DNA of 64,000 bases, from the NCBI GenBank assembly GCA_016743235.1, contig VRZD01000016.1:79430-143429 (forward strand). The letters are read 5' to 3'. The stretch is from Pantanalinema sp. GBBB05 (GTDB lineage Bacteria; Cyanobacteriota; Cyanobacteriia; Leptolyngbyales; Leptolyngbyaceae). The notes under the pieces are model-generated. The model was not told the origin of the DNA. It did no database searches and was given only the letters and a program-made list of their open reading frames with translations. The stretch's first letter is position 1, and the number at the start of each line of letters is the position of its first letter. Both the position numbers and the translations under genes were made by a program. Below are positions 1 to 8,774 of the stretch, in pieces.

Positions 1-153
1 GTCAGAAACAGATCGGTGACATATAATCACTGAGTCATCTGGTCTGGAGAATTTAAGCTAAGATTCGCCTGAAATCGATCGCTAGCACCGATTAAGGGCG
101 GTTTTCAGGCTCCCCTGGCTGATTTGTCCTATGAGAATTGGCAAAAGCGCACC

Positions 154-1857
154 ATGATAGAAGTTGCTCAGGGTACTATGCACTTATTTAGCAGCAGTCT
201 GCTGGGACTGTTGTCCCCTGTTTTGGCACAGGAATCGCCCTATCTAGGGCTACAACTGCCACCCAATCTGTGGAACGTTCTTAGCACAGTGGCGGGGGCG
301 GTTCTAATTTTTATGTTGGGCTGGTTAGTCGCTGTGGTCGTTTCCTCGCTAGTTCGAGGCATTTTGAAACGGGTCAGTATTGATAACCGTATCGCCCAAA
401 GTATCGGTTCACAACAGGCACAAAATCTTAATGTTGAGGAATTAGTTGGCACGATCGTCTTTTGGGTCATTATGATCCTGGCGATTGTAGCAGCCCTAAA
501 TGTTCTCAATCTAACGACCGTCTCCCGTCCACTCAACACCTTCTTAGATCAAATCTTTGCTTACTTACCCAAGTTGGGTGGGGCAGGCATTGTCATTGCG
601 ATTGCCTGGATCTTAGCCAGTGTCAGTCGGTTTGCCGTAATCCGCTTGTCACGATCGTTTTCTCTAGATGAGCGATTAATGCAAACTACGGAAGGTGCCC
701 CTGCCGAGGGGCAATACCTACTCAGTGATACGCTAGGCAGCGCCCTCTATTGGCTGGTTCTGCTTTTCTTTCTGCCGATGGTATTGGGCATTTTGGAACT
801 GCAAGGTCCCTTGCAACCTGTCCAAAGTTTACTGAATGACTTTTTGAATGCCCTGCCGCAAATCATCAAAGCAGTAGTCATTGGTCTAGTCGGTTGGTTG
901 GTTGCTCGCGTAGTCCGACGGATTGTAACTAATCTGCTGGCTGCCGTGGGAACGGATCGCTTAGGTCGGCAGTTCGGGTTAGGTGGCGCCACGAGTGGGC
1001 AATCATTATCTTGGCTACTTGGCACAATCGTGTATGTTTTGATTCTTATTCCCGTAGCGATCGCGGCATTAGAAGCCTTAAACATTCAATCGATTACCGA
1101 ACCTGCCGTTGCCATGTTGCGGCAAATTTTGAATGCGGTGCCACAGATTATTACCGCTGGCGTCATTCTATTCTTTGGCTATCTGCTAGGCAAATTCCTG
1201 AGTGAGATTGTTAGTAGTCTCCTGACTGGATTAGGATTCAACAACGTCCTGCAGTGGTTGGGGTTAAGAGCAGGTACAGAACCGATTACGCCTGCACCAT
1301 TAGATTCGGCGCCCTTAGAACCAAATTTGCCGCCATTGCCACCGAATGTCGGTGGAGTTGTTCCTGAAGGGAGAGCCTACCAAAGTACAGCAGGACTCAG
1401 CACCCGTAGCCCATCTGACATTGTTGGAGCGGTTGTTTGGGTAGCGGTTGTTTTGTTTGCCGCTGTTGCTGCAACCTCTGTGCTTCAACTGCCTCGGTTA
1501 GCAGACATCGTCAGTGCATTGCTGCTGATTCTAGGGCAGGTTCTAGTGGGGTTAATTATCTTTGCGGTCGGTCTGTACCTGGCAAACTTCGCCTACAGCT
1601 TAATTGATTCCGGTAGTGCTCAATCTCGGATTTTGGGGCAAACTGCCAGGATTGCCATTATCGCTTTGGTATCAGCAATGGCGCTGCAACAAATTGGGAT
1701 CGCTCCCAACATCGTTAATCTGGCGTTTGGCTTACTCCTAGGAGCTATTGCTGTAGCGATCGCCCTTGCCTTTGGTTTAGGTGGTCGGGATGTTGCTGCC
1801 GATCAGTTGCGCGATTGGTTATCCTCATTCAAACAAGGAAGAACTCCTCGCTTATAA
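154..1857 (+). CDS. Mechanosensitive-channel-like membrane protein with repeated TM-helix units
   Basis: The protein is very hydrophobic. It contains several copies of a unit with a long helix rich in Gly, Val, Ile and Leu that starts near an L-P-x-I/L motif, as in the 'conserved TM helix' repeat family related to small-conductance mechanosensitive channels. A Pro-rich loop near residue 400 separates the last pair of segments. The C-terminal FGLGGRD stretch resembles the pore-helix/beta-domain junction of MscS-type proteins, but no full MscS beta domain follows. The start is undecided: a TTG at 124, ATG at 154 and ATG at 178 are all in frame, and only the last has a weak AGGG upstream. A strong hairpin terminator follows. 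The ion-channel role is inferred from family resemblance. Confidence 0.72.
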   Translation: MIEVAQGTMHLFSSSLLGLLSPVLAQESPYLGLQLPPNLWNVLSTVAGAVLIFMLGWLVAVVVSSLVRGILKRVSIDNRIAQSIGSQQAQNLNVEELVGTIVFWVIMILAIVAALNVLNLTTVSRPLNTFLDQIFAYLPKLGGAGIVIAIAWILASVSRFAVIRLSRSFSLDERLMQTTEGAPAEGQYLLSDTLGSALYWLVLLFFLPMVLGILELQGPLQPVQSLLNDFLNALPQIIKAVVIGLVGWLVARVVRRIVTNLLAAVGTDRLGRQFGLGGATSGQSLSWLLGTIVYVLILIPVAIAALEALNIQSITEPAVAMLRQILNAVPQIITAGVILFFGYLLGKFLSEIVSSLLTGLGFNNVLQWLGLRAGTEPITPAPLDSAPLEPNLPPLPPNVGGVVPEGRAYQSTAGLSTRSPSDIVGAVVWVAVVLFAAVAATSVLQLPRLADIVSALLLILGQVLVGLIIFAVGLYLANFAYSLIDSGSAQSRILGQTARIAIIALVSAMALQQIGIAPNIVNLAFGLLLGAIAVAIALAFGLGGRDVAADQLRDWLSSFKQGRTPRL

Positions 1858-1888
1858 ACATTGGTTGCCCAACAATACAATGTGATCG

Positions 1889-1917
1889 AAAAGGACGCGA
1901 GCATTCGCGTCCTTTTT
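1889..1917. terminator. Bidirectional intrinsic terminator
   Basis: A perfect 12-bp stem (AAAAGGACGCGA with its complement) closes a four-base GCAT loop and ends in a T run on both strands. It lies about 30 bases after the TM-helix protein and before the end of the convergent mscL gene, so it can serve both. Confidence 0.85.
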
Positions 1918-2027
1918 CTATTAGTTGAGCCCTCAACTGGCTCGGTCAAGTTCTCAATATAAATTCGATCGTACCTTTGGGAAACCCTGCTCATCGGTAA
2001 ATCTAAAGTCCTAGAACATGCCCTATT

Positions 2028-2468
2028 TTAGGGAGTTTTTGAACTCACGGCTTGGGTCAAACGTTCGATCGAAGCTGTTAATCGTCCCTGCGATTCCATC
2101 AACTTCTCAGCTTCCGTTGGTTCAATCGGAACTTCAGCGATTGCTTCCTGGCGGCTGATTTTTCTTTGAGCCTTCTCAAAGGCTCGGATAATTACAAAAA
2201 TGCTCAATGCAATCACCAGAAAACTAATGACATTGGAGAGGAACAACCCATACTTGATCCCGTAGTAGGATAACTCCTCTAAATTTTGCAGATTGAGCTG
2301 TTGTAAAACCGGTTGAAGAATGGCAGGTGTAAGAATATCCTTAACCAAGGAATCAACGATCTTGCCAAAAGCAGCTCCAATAATGACAGCCACTGCTAGA
2401 TCAATGACATTGCCCTGCATAATAAATTTTTGAAAGTCAGCCCAGAACCCACTATTGCTACGTGCCAT
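2028..2468 (-). CDS. mscL: Large-conductance mechanosensitive channel MscL
   Basis: MscL forms a homopentameric pore in the inner membrane that opens at high membrane tension and releases solutes during osmotic downshock. The 146-residue length is normal. The N-terminus has the family signature: an amphipathic start (FWADFQKFIMQGN) followed by TM1 with VIDLAVAVIIGAAFGKIV, where the small residues pack the pore constriction. TM2 lies near residues 70-95 (SNVISFLVIALSIFVIIRAF). A charged C-terminal helix of about 45 residues follows. The gene converges on the mechanosensitive-like gene at 154-1857, with a shared terminator between them. Confidence 0.95.
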   Translation of the reverse strand: MARSNSGFWADFQKFIMQGNVIDLAVAVIIGAAFGKIVDSLVKDILTPAILQPVLQQLNLQNLEELSYYGIKYGLFLSNVISFLVIALSIFVIIRAFEKAQRKISRQEAIAEVPIEPTEAEKLMESQGRLTASIERLTQAVSSKTP

Positions 2469-2685
2469 AAGTACTTCCTATGATTAACTACACACGAGGT
2501 CGCTGCTTAATGGCGTGGATTATATGATCAATTCCTCTAAAATTACCAATTTCTACACAGTAAGTCGTGATACAGCCCTTCTAGATGATCAACCGGTGTG
2601 CTATCTAAACTGTTCTTCACACAGCCCCTTCATTGAATCAAATATTTAGGACTGCTATCGATCTAAACAAGGTATTGCTTGAAAC

Positions 2686-3591
2686 ATGACTCTAGTGGTT
2701 GTCACATTCTACAAATTCGTAACACTGGCTAATTTAGAGCAACGGCAATCAGCACTGCTGACATTTTGCACTCAGCACATAATTAAAGGCACAATTTTGC
2801 TGGCGACAGAAGGAATCAATGGCACGATCGCAGGCTCCCGGTCAGCAATTGATGCGGTATTAGCATTTCTGCGCTCTGATCCCCAGCTAACCGATCTAGA
2901 GGTTAAGGAGTCTACCGCTGCCACTCTGCCGTTCGAGCGCTTAAAGATCAAAATCAAACAAGAAATTGTTACTTTAGGTCAACCAGAAGCCAATCCTGCT
3001 GAACAAGTTGGAACTTACGTAGAGCCTCAAGACTGGAACCAAATTATCTCTGATCCAGAAGTTGTCGTTATCGATACACGGAATGATTACGAGGTCAGTA
3101 TTGGTAGCTTTAAGAGAGCCCAGAACCCTCATACTGATACGTTTCGTCAATTTCCCGAGTATGTGCAAACTCAGCTTGACCCAACTCAGCATAAAAAAGT
3201 TGCCATGTTTTGCACAGGTGGCATCCGCTGTGAGAAGGCCTCTGCTTACCTGTTAAAACAAGGATTCCAACAGGTTTATCACCTGAAAGGCGGCATTCTC
3301 AAATACTTGGAGACTATCCCCCCCGAAGAAAGTTTGTGGCAGGGAGAATGTTTTGTGTTTGACCAGCGAGTAGCCGTTCAGCATGGTTTAGAACTGGGAA
3401 CCCATGATATGTGCCGCAGTTGTGGGCATCCCATTTCAGATGAAGATAAGCGTTCTCCGAATTATCAGGAAGGGATTTCCTGTCCTCACTGTATTGAGGA
3501 ACTGACTGAAGCCAAACGCATTCGTCAGGCAGAACGACAGCGCCAGTTTGCTCAAATTCAACAAACTAATCCATCCATATCAGGTAACTAG
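2686..3591 (+). CDS. trhO: tRNA uridine-34 hydroxylase TrhO (YceA/UPF0176, rhodanese domain)
   Basis: TrhO proteins hydroxylate U34 in a set of tRNAs, giving 5-hydroxyuridine on the way to (c)mo5U wobble modifications. Residues 1-95 form the family's N-terminal acylphosphatase-like domain, with TEGINGTIAGS near 41-51. The rhodanese domain spans roughly 113-215, with the active-site loop C176-TGGIR. A Cys-rich tail follows (CRSCGHPIS and CPHC motifs), probably metal binding. The 301-residue length fits the family. The gene stands alone, is divergent from mscL, and converges on the methyltransferase 7 bases downstream. Confidence 0.92.
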   Translation: MTLVVVTFYKFVTLANLEQRQSALLTFCTQHIIKGTILLATEGINGTIAGSRSAIDAVLAFLRSDPQLTDLEVKESTAATLPFERLKIKIKQEIVTLGQPEANPAEQVGTYVEPQDWNQIISDPEVVVIDTRNDYEVSIGSFKRAQNPHTDTFRQFPEYVQTQLDPTQHKKVAMFCTGGIRCEKASAYLLKQGFQQVYHLKGGILKYLETIPPEESLWQGECFVFDQRVAVQHGLELGTHDMCRSCGHPISDEDKRSPNYQEGISCPHCIEELTEAKRIRQAERQRQFAQIQQTNPSISGN

Positions 3592-3598
3592 CCCTAAA

Positions 3599-4276
3599 TC
3601 ATGCTGTTATATCCGCTCGTTTCAGTGCCAGAGTTAATCCATCCGCGATCGGAACTAAGCTAATCAGCACCCGGGAATCTTGATGCATTTTTTGGTTGAG
3701 CGCTCGAATATGTTGAGTGCGGTTGTCTGTCACGGTCGGATCCGCCACGCGTCCCGACCACAGCACATTGTCGATCGCAATTAAGCCCCCTGGACGCACT
3801 AGTTGTAAAGTTCGTTCGTAGTACGCATCATAATTACTTTTATCCGCATCGATAAAAGCAAAATCAAAGCTGTTTGCCGCTCCCTCAGCCAGCAAGCGAT
3901 CGAGGGTTTCCAAGGCTGGTGCTAGATGCAGCTCAATTTTGTCAGCAACTCCTGCCTGCTGCCAGTAGCACCGAGCGATCGTAGTGTACTCTTCACTAAC
4001 ATCACAAGCGACAACCCGACCATCCGGCGGTAAAGCCAGGGCAACCGCTAACGCACTATAACCAGTAAATACACCAATCTCTAGCGTTTTTTTAGCGGCG
4101 ATCAATTGCACTAATAATGCCATCAACTGCCCTTGCTCTGGAGCAATCTGCATACTAGCCATTGGATGTTGGGCAGTCTCTTGGCGTAACTGAGTCAGCA
4201 GCTCTGGCTCTCGCAACGATACCGACTTTAGGTAGTCATATAACTGAGGTTGCAGCCCAAATGTTTGATTTGACAT
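3599..4276 (-). CDS. Class I SAM-dependent O-methyltransferase (caffeoyl-CoA OMT type)
   Basis: This 225-residue soluble enzyme belongs to the cation-dependent O-methyltransferase family that methylates catechol-like hydroxyls using S-adenosylmethionine. The SAM-binding motif I reads LEIGVFTGYSALAVALAL, followed by acidic VVACDVSEE. The metal-site motif FDFAFIDADKSNYDAYYE and the later IDNVLWSGRVADP are both diagnostic. I chose the ATG at 4276 (MSNQTFGLQP) over an in-frame TTG six bases upstream. The physiological substrate cannot be told from sequence. Confidence 0.9.
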   Translation of the reverse strand: MSNQTFGLQPQLYDYLKSVSLREPELLTQLRQETAQHPMASMQIAPEQGQLMALLVQLIAAKKTLEIGVFTGYSALAVALALPPDGRVVACDVSEEYTTIARCYWQQAGVADKIELHLAPALETLDRLLAEGAANSFDFAFIDADKSNYDAYYERTLQLVRPGGLIAIDNVLWSGRVADPTVTDNRTQHIRALNQKMHQDSRVLISLVPIADGLTLALKRADITA

Positions 4277-4949
4277 CAACAATCAGAAAAGTTGTGTACA
4301 GAAAACATTTACCACCTAGCTGCCCTCAGCTCAACTCTCAGCATTAGAAAATTATGTATTCAGTTAGATGTCTCTTTTTCCCGCAGGCACCTAAATATGA
4401 TTAGGGCTACCACCATTTAGATGAGTTTAATTTTATGTCAACCTATTAGCTCGCTATAGCAGTTTAGCTATAACGATCGCTAAATCGTTGGCATATATAG
4501 CTGCTTTAAATAGCCCATAAATGAAAAACTTTGAGCTAGTAATAGTGCTGATCAAGCTCCAGGTGGCTAAGCAGATATTCTCGCTATAGATATTCAGTTC
4601 CAATCTAGATTGGGAGGTATTACGGCAATTGTATGGGTTATCCACACCGGACCTTTGTAGCAGAATTTGCCAAGATTATTGTGTTAGCAAGCATAAATTC
4701 TCACAGTTCTGACGAGTCGCCTGAATTGATTGTGAATTGAGCAATTGCCCTAAAGATAGAGTGGAGCGACCATATTAGCCATGAAATCATCCTAAATGAA
4801 GACTAATACTCAATCTGATCTGCTTCTGGGTAGCTAATATTAATCCAGTTTCAAATTTAGTAGAATTCCATAAACTTAATGGATTAAAACCTACCAGAAG
4901 ATAGTTACATTCAAGAGTTCATTCAATTACTTTCTCTAAGGAGATGATC
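4277..4949. other. Intergenic region, 673 bases, no gene seen
   Basis: This AT-rich stretch separates the divergent methyltransferase gene and the coiled-coil protein gene. The decamer CTCGCTATAG-like sequence occurs near 4451 and again near 4578. Several small imperfect palindromes surround 4470-4495. I see no convincing ORF, tRNA or terminator. A long 5' leader for the downstream gene is possible. Confidence 0.5.
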
Positions 4950-5720
4950 ATGACAAATTCTGTTAAAGATCGCATTACAGCCGACCTCGAAAAAGCGAAA
5001 GCTGAAGGCAACTTGCGGGCAGACCGCATTCGCGAGATTGTGAAAGCATCCGTAGCTCAAGCTGTAGCAGAAGTTAAAGCTGGATCAGGCGAAATTCGGT
5101 TAATTGCTAGAGATGCTTTAGCGGCAGTGGTCAATTTACTAAAAGAAAAAGGGCACGAATCCAAAGAAGCCGTAACTGCTTCTGTGGAAGGTGTAGTGGA
5201 AGGGATTACCGCTTCTCGTCAAGCCACGATCGCGCAAGCGCAATCTCAACTCGATCACCTCCAAGGGCAAATTGATGCCCATGAACAAACCTTGGAAGCT
5301 GATGTTGATGGTGCTCTGACTGAAATTGAAACGACCGCTAGAACCACTTCCCACAAAACGCAATCTTGGGTTGAAGCGGCAGCTAAATCAATTCGAGAAA
5401 GTCAGCAATTCGCTGTAGTTCGTGAACAGTATGCTAGGCTGCAAAGTCAACTCAATCAACTCGATACACAGCTAACTGAACGATACGGCGATCGCTACGA
5501 AGAGGTTAAACACCAACTGGAGCAGTATTTAGAATCCGTCAAAACCTGGTACGACCAAACCAAGGCTAAGGTAGAAGCCGGAGCACCTGATCCAGTGCAA
5601 ACAGCCAAAGCAGATTGGGAAGAGCGTTTAGCAGAAGCAGGGACAGCAGTCGCCCGCAAAGAACAAGAGGTCAAACAACACCTCAAAACGTTTTTACATC
5701 CAGACAAGCAACGTCAATAA
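4950..5720 (+). CDS. Coiled-coil protein of unknown function (cyanobacterial)
   Basis: This 256-residue protein has no signal peptide or membrane segment. It is almost entirely helical and rich in Ala, Glu, Gln and Lys. Residues 1-90 contain repeated AVAEVKAG / ARDALAAVV / VEGVVEGI blocks. Residues 90-130 and 150-200 have heptad-like Gln/Leu spacing (LDHLQGQIDAHEQ, LQSQLNQLDTQL). Cyanobacterial relatives are sometimes mislabelled as histidine kinases, but no kinase motif is present. The ATG at 4950 is preferred over 4944 because AAGGAG ends six bases before it. A scaffold or stress role would be a guess. Confidence 0.8.
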   Translation: MTNSVKDRITADLEKAKAEGNLRADRIREIVKASVAQAVAEVKAGSGEIRLIARDALAAVVNLLKEKGHESKEAVTASVEGVVEGITASRQATIAQAQSQLDHLQGQIDAHEQTLEADVDGALTEIETTARTTSHKTQSWVEAAAKSIRESQQFAVVREQYARLQSQLNQLDTQLTERYGDRYEEVKHQLEQYLESVKTWYDQTKAKVEAGAPDPVQTAKADWEERLAEAGTAVARKEQEVKQHLKTFLHPDKQRQ

Positions 5721-5767
5721 TTAACGCTTGAAGCAGGTCAATCAGTTTTGAGATCAATAGACGATGC

Positions 5768-5803
5768 AAAAAGGGGAATGCTGTAACAGCATTCCCCTTT
5801 TCC
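5768..5803. terminator. Bidirectional intrinsic terminator between coiled-coil gene and tRNA-Leu
   Basis: A perfect 15-bp stem (AAAAGGGGAATGCTG and its complement) closes a three-base loop. The T run is four on the plus strand and five on the minus strand. It can end both the plus-strand coiled-coil gene and the minus-strand tRNA-Leu/M48 transcript. Confidence 0.88.
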
Positions 5804-5805
5804 TA

Positions 5806-5887
5806 TGGGCGGAGCGAGACTCGAACTCGCAAGGCCGAAACCGCCGCATTTTGAGTGCGGTGCGTCTACCAATTCCGCCATCCGCCC
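5806..5887 (-). tRNA. tRNA-Leu (anticodon CAA)
   Basis: Read on the minus strand, the acceptor arm GGGCGGA pairs with TCCGCCC. The D arm contains GGCGGAATTGGTAGACGC, the anticodon stem CCGCA/TGCGG encloses the loop CTCAAAA (anticodon CAA), and the T arm is GCGAG-TTCGAGT-CTCGC. A long variable arm is present, as expected for tRNA-Leu. CCA is not encoded. The first 22 bases of the tRNA overlap the 3' end of the M48 peptidase reading frame on the same strand. Confidence 0.95.
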
Positions 5888-6738
5888 TTGGCATCAACTT
5901 TCCCATTATACTCAATTGGGCGCTTTTGGAGAAGAGCTTGATAAGATTGGCTACTTGCCCAGCGATCGATTTCTCTAGCTCGCAACACGGGCACTGGGTG
6001 CGTCAGTTGCGCTGTCATAGCTTGCTTCAAGATCTCACCAATCTGGTCTTTGCTAATTTCATCGTAGGCTCTGGCTTGTGCTAGGAAAGCATCCAAATTC
6101 AGTTGGCTCGCCAGAGTTGGAGAGCCACCCGCCAACTTCATCAACAGCGATGACACCACCCGTGGATTTTGGCTGGCTAGCAGGGCTGCACGATCGCAGC
6201 TAAATTCAGCACAACGAACCCACTCCATTAATTGCGCTTGTAAGCTTTGGGCTAACACTTCCCCAAAAGGCAGTTGCCCAGCCGCTAACACCAAAATATT
6301 TGCCAGCGTTAAATACACTCCATGATCACACTTGAGATGCCCTAATTCATGGGCAATCACAGCCTGGATCTCTTCAGGCGTCAGCAGATCAATCAGCGAA
6401 GTATGCACCACAATAAAGGGCTGCTTACCCCGCATCGCAAAGGTATAGGCATTCGGGACAGGATGTTGCCGTACATACAACTGCGGTGGCTCTAGATCCA
6501 GCAGTTTACAAGCCTCCAGCAGCAGCTGATGTAACTGAGGAAGTTGTTGTTCTCCAACCAGTACACTTGAGGCAATATTTTCAAGGTAAAAAAATTGTTC
6601 CGCTAACGGACCCAATAAATTCCGAATCACTACATCCAAACCAGGTAACTGCTTCAAATTCGCAGTTGCCTCTAGATCTAAAGGGTGACGAAAATGGTCG
6701 GCTCTTAAGCCAGTTAGCGGGACCTTAACAAGTGACAT
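5866..6738 (-). CDS. M48 family zinc metallopeptidase
   Basis: This is a 290-residue HtpX/Ste24-type metalloprotease-like protein. The zinc-binding motif HELGH is at residues 130-134, in the context AVIAHELGHLKCDHG. The probable third ligand region is EFSCDRAALLAS, downstream. Unlike HtpX there is little clear membrane anchoring, as in the soluble-looking M48 proteins common in cyanobacteria. The ATG at 6738 (MSLVKVPLTGL) matches the usual N-terminus of such proteins better than a GTG 36 bases upstream. The last codons, including the TAG stop, are the first 22 bases of tRNA-Leu(CAA), so the C-terminus GGWRNW is encoded by tRNA sequence. Confidence 0.88.
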   Translation of the reverse strand: MSLVKVPLTGLRADHFRHPLDLEATANLKQLPGLDVVIRNLLGPLAEQFFYLENIASSVLVGEQQLPQLHQLLLEACKLLDLEPPQLYVRQHPVPNAYTFAMRGKQPFIVVHTSLIDLLTPEEIQAVIAHELGHLKCDHGVYLTLANILVLAAGQLPFGEVLAQSLQAQLMEWVRCAEFSCDRAALLASQNPRVVSSLLMKLAGGSPTLASQLNLDAFLAQARAYDEISKDQIGEILKQAMTAQLTHPVPVLRAREIDRWASSQSYQALLQKRPIEYNGKVDAKGGWRNW

Positions 6739-6890
6739 AGCATCAGCCCGAGGAACATCGTCAAGCACAGACACAACCAGCCCAATGAGCGATTACCCAC
6801 AAAATAAGCTACTAAATTTGGGTATTACCCAACTGCGATTGTGCTAGTTTCCGCCAGTATAGCGAGAATGACTTGTCCGCTGCTGCCGAG

Positions 6891-8300
6891 TTAGTTTGCT
6901 CCTACAGTGGGCAACACCGATGCGGCTGGCGATGCCATCGCATTGTTATCAGCACTCGTATAATCTTGCACCCGCTGTAGACGGGCTCCAAGTTTTTGCA
7001 GTTTCACCTCTAGCTGCTCATATCCGCGATCGAGGTGATGTAAACCTTGAATCGTCGTCTGACCTTCAGCTGCCAACCCTGCCAGGACCAATGCTGCTGA
7101 TGCCCGCAGATCCGTTGCGACTACAGGTGCACCCGATAATACAGGCACTCCGCGAATGATTGCACAGTTACCCTTGACTCGGATATTTGCTCCCATTCGG
7201 TTCAGTTCAGCCACATGGCGCAAGCGATTTTCAAAGATATTCTCTGTAATCACGCTATTGCCTTCACTCACCGTCAGTAATGACATGAACTGCGCCTGCA
7301 TATCCGTTGGAAATCCAGGATAAGGTAGCGTTTCAATATCAGTGGCTACCAAACGATCAGTTGGTGCAATCCGCAAACTATTTAAGCCTTCAGGAGTCAC
7401 CTGTGCCCCGATCGCCTGCAATTTAGCAATCACAGCCGTCAGATGCTCGGGAACTACCGGAGAGACAATAATTTCGGAACGGGTAATCGCCCCTGCCACT
7501 AAAAAGGTTCCAGCTTCTACCCGATCCGGAATAATGGAGTAGTCCGTTGAGTGTAAGCGAGGAACCCCAGAAATCACGATCGTATTAGTGCCAGCTCCTC
7601 GAATCTTGGCACCCATCGCTCGACAGAAGTTAGCTAAATCAACGACTTCTGGTTCCTGAGCCGCATTTTCAATGATCGTCTCACCCTCAGCCAGGGTCGC
7701 AGCCATCATCAGCGTTTCCGTTGCCCCCACACTGGGACAATCGAGATAAATTTTGGCTCCCTGTAGGCGCTTGTTCTGCCCTCTCACGTAGGCATTCACC
7801 ATCCCGTGATCAATATGCACTTCCGCACCCAGTGCCTGTAATCCCCGCACATGCAGATCCACAGGTCTAGCCCCGATCGCGCATCCTCCTGGCAAAGGCA
7901 CTCTAGCTACCCCTAAGCGAGCGAGGAGAGGACCAATAATGAAAAAGCTAGCTCGAAGCTGACTGACTAGCTCATAAGGAGCTTTAGATTGACCAATATG
8001 GGACGCATTAATCTCTAACACATCGCCCTGCCGCTCCAGTTTTACGCCAAGGGAGGACAGGATTTCTCCCATCCGGTTGACATCAACGAGAGACGGAACA
8101 TTCCGGAGGCGGCAATCTTCTGGGCATAGAAGTGCACCTGCCATTAAAACTAACGCCGCGTTCTTCGCTCCGCTAACGGTTACTTGTCCAGTTAGGGAAT
8201 GCCCGCCCCAGAGATGCAGGGCAGACTTATCTTCTTCAGGTGAAGAATTGCTATTGGGTAGGCTGAGAGAGCGAGTAATTGGTCTGTCCTCCTCATTCAC
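6891..8300 (-). CDS. murA: UDP-N-acetylglucosamine 1-carboxyvinyltransferase MurA
   Basis: MurA performs the first committed step of peptidoglycan synthesis, moving enolpyruvate from PEP to UDP-GlcNAc in the cytosol. The substrate-binding SGAKNAAL is at 43-50, including Lys46 and Asn47. The catalytic loop LPGGCAIGARPVDLH holds Cys140, the residue targeted by fosfomycin. The internal repeats of the EPSP-synthase fold are visible. At 469 residues it has about 28 extra N-terminal and 20 extra C-terminal residues, mostly polar. The GTG start has GAGG 8-11 bases upstream. The gene is transcribed away from the tRNA-Leu(CAG) gene. Confidence 0.96.
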   Translation of the reverse strand: MNEEDRPITRSLSLPNSNSSPEEDKSALHLWGGHSLTGQVTVSGAKNAALVLMAGALLCPEDCRLRNVPSLVDVNRMGEILSSLGVKLERQGDVLEINASHIGQSKAPYELVSQLRASFFIIGPLLARLGVARVPLPGGCAIGARPVDLHVRGLQALGAEVHIDHGMVNAYVRGQNKRLQGAKIYLDCPSVGATETLMMAATLAEGETIIENAAQEPEVVDLANFCRAMGAKIRGAGTNTIVISGVPRLHSTDYSIIPDRVEAGTFLVAGAITRSEIIVSPVVPEHLTAVIAKLQAIGAQVTPEGLNSLRIAPTDRLVATDIETLPYPGFPTDMQAQFMSLLTVSEGNSVITENIFENRLRHVAELNRMGANIRVKGNCAIIRGVPVLSGAPVVATDLRASAALVLAGLAAEGQTTIQGLHHLDRGYEQLEVKLQKLGARLQRVQDYTSADNNAMASPAASVLPTVGAN

Positions 8301-8444
8301 TTCGGTTCCTCATGCGGACATCTTGCTGAGTCCGGTTTAGATTCTACCGGAAAGATTCTAGATGTCTAGTTTTTTTACTCAGCTGCCTCTCCTGGTTTTT
8401 ACAGCACCACCGCTAAAAAATTCAGGGATTATTTACAAAAGTGG

Positions 8445-8476
8445 TTGACAAATCTATGAACTTGCCCGAGGATAAG
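8445..8476 (+). promoter_or_regulatory. Possible promoter for tRNA-Leu(CAG)
   Basis: A perfect -35 box TTGACA (8445-8450) lies 53 bases before the tRNA. The best -10 candidate, GATAAG at 8471-8476, has a long 20-base spacer, so only the -35 element is convincing. Confidence 0.35.
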
Positions 8477-8502
8477 AAATCGCGGGTAAACACCTGCAAC
8501 AA

Positions 8503-8586
8503 GCGGAACTGGCGGAATTGGTAGACGCGCTAGATTCAGGTTCTAGTGTCTGCAAAGACTTCCGGGTTCAAGTCCCGGGTTCCGCA
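8503..8586 (+). tRNA. tRNA-Leu (anticodon CAG)
   Basis: The acceptor GCGGAAC pairs with GTTCCGC, followed by discriminator A. The D arm GGCGGAATTGGTAGACGC is identical to that of the other tRNA-Leu in this window. The anticodon stem CTAGA/TCTAG encloses TTCAGGT (anticodon CAG). A class II variable arm and the T arm CCGGG-TTCAAGT-CCCGG are present. CCA is not encoded. Confidence 0.96.
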
Positions 8587-8595
8587 TATCATCAC

Positions 8596-8634
8596 AAAGT
8601 GTTTACACGAAGCTGTGTGAACACTTTTGTTTTA
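8596..8634 (+). terminator. Intrinsic terminator after tRNA-Leu(CAG)
   Basis: A 13-bp stem (AAAGTGTTTACAC against GTGTGAACACTTT, one G-U pair) closes a GAAGCT loop and is followed by TGTTTTA. It begins nine bases after the tRNA. Confidence 0.8.
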
Positions 8635-8774
8635 TGAAGAGCATAAGTTCATTCGTCAGACATTCTTATAATTTTGCTAAAAAATGTAACAAAATTCTAA
8701 TCAAAGATAGTCTAGGTTCGGGCAGTTTCCCATAAACTCTTGCAACCTAACTCGCAACATTTATTGCAGCCCGT

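Noticed and set aside
5764..6084. 106-codon plus-strand ORF across the tRNA-Leu and M48 gene end
   Set aside because: It crosses a terminator and a tRNA and is antisense to the peptidase. No motif supports it.
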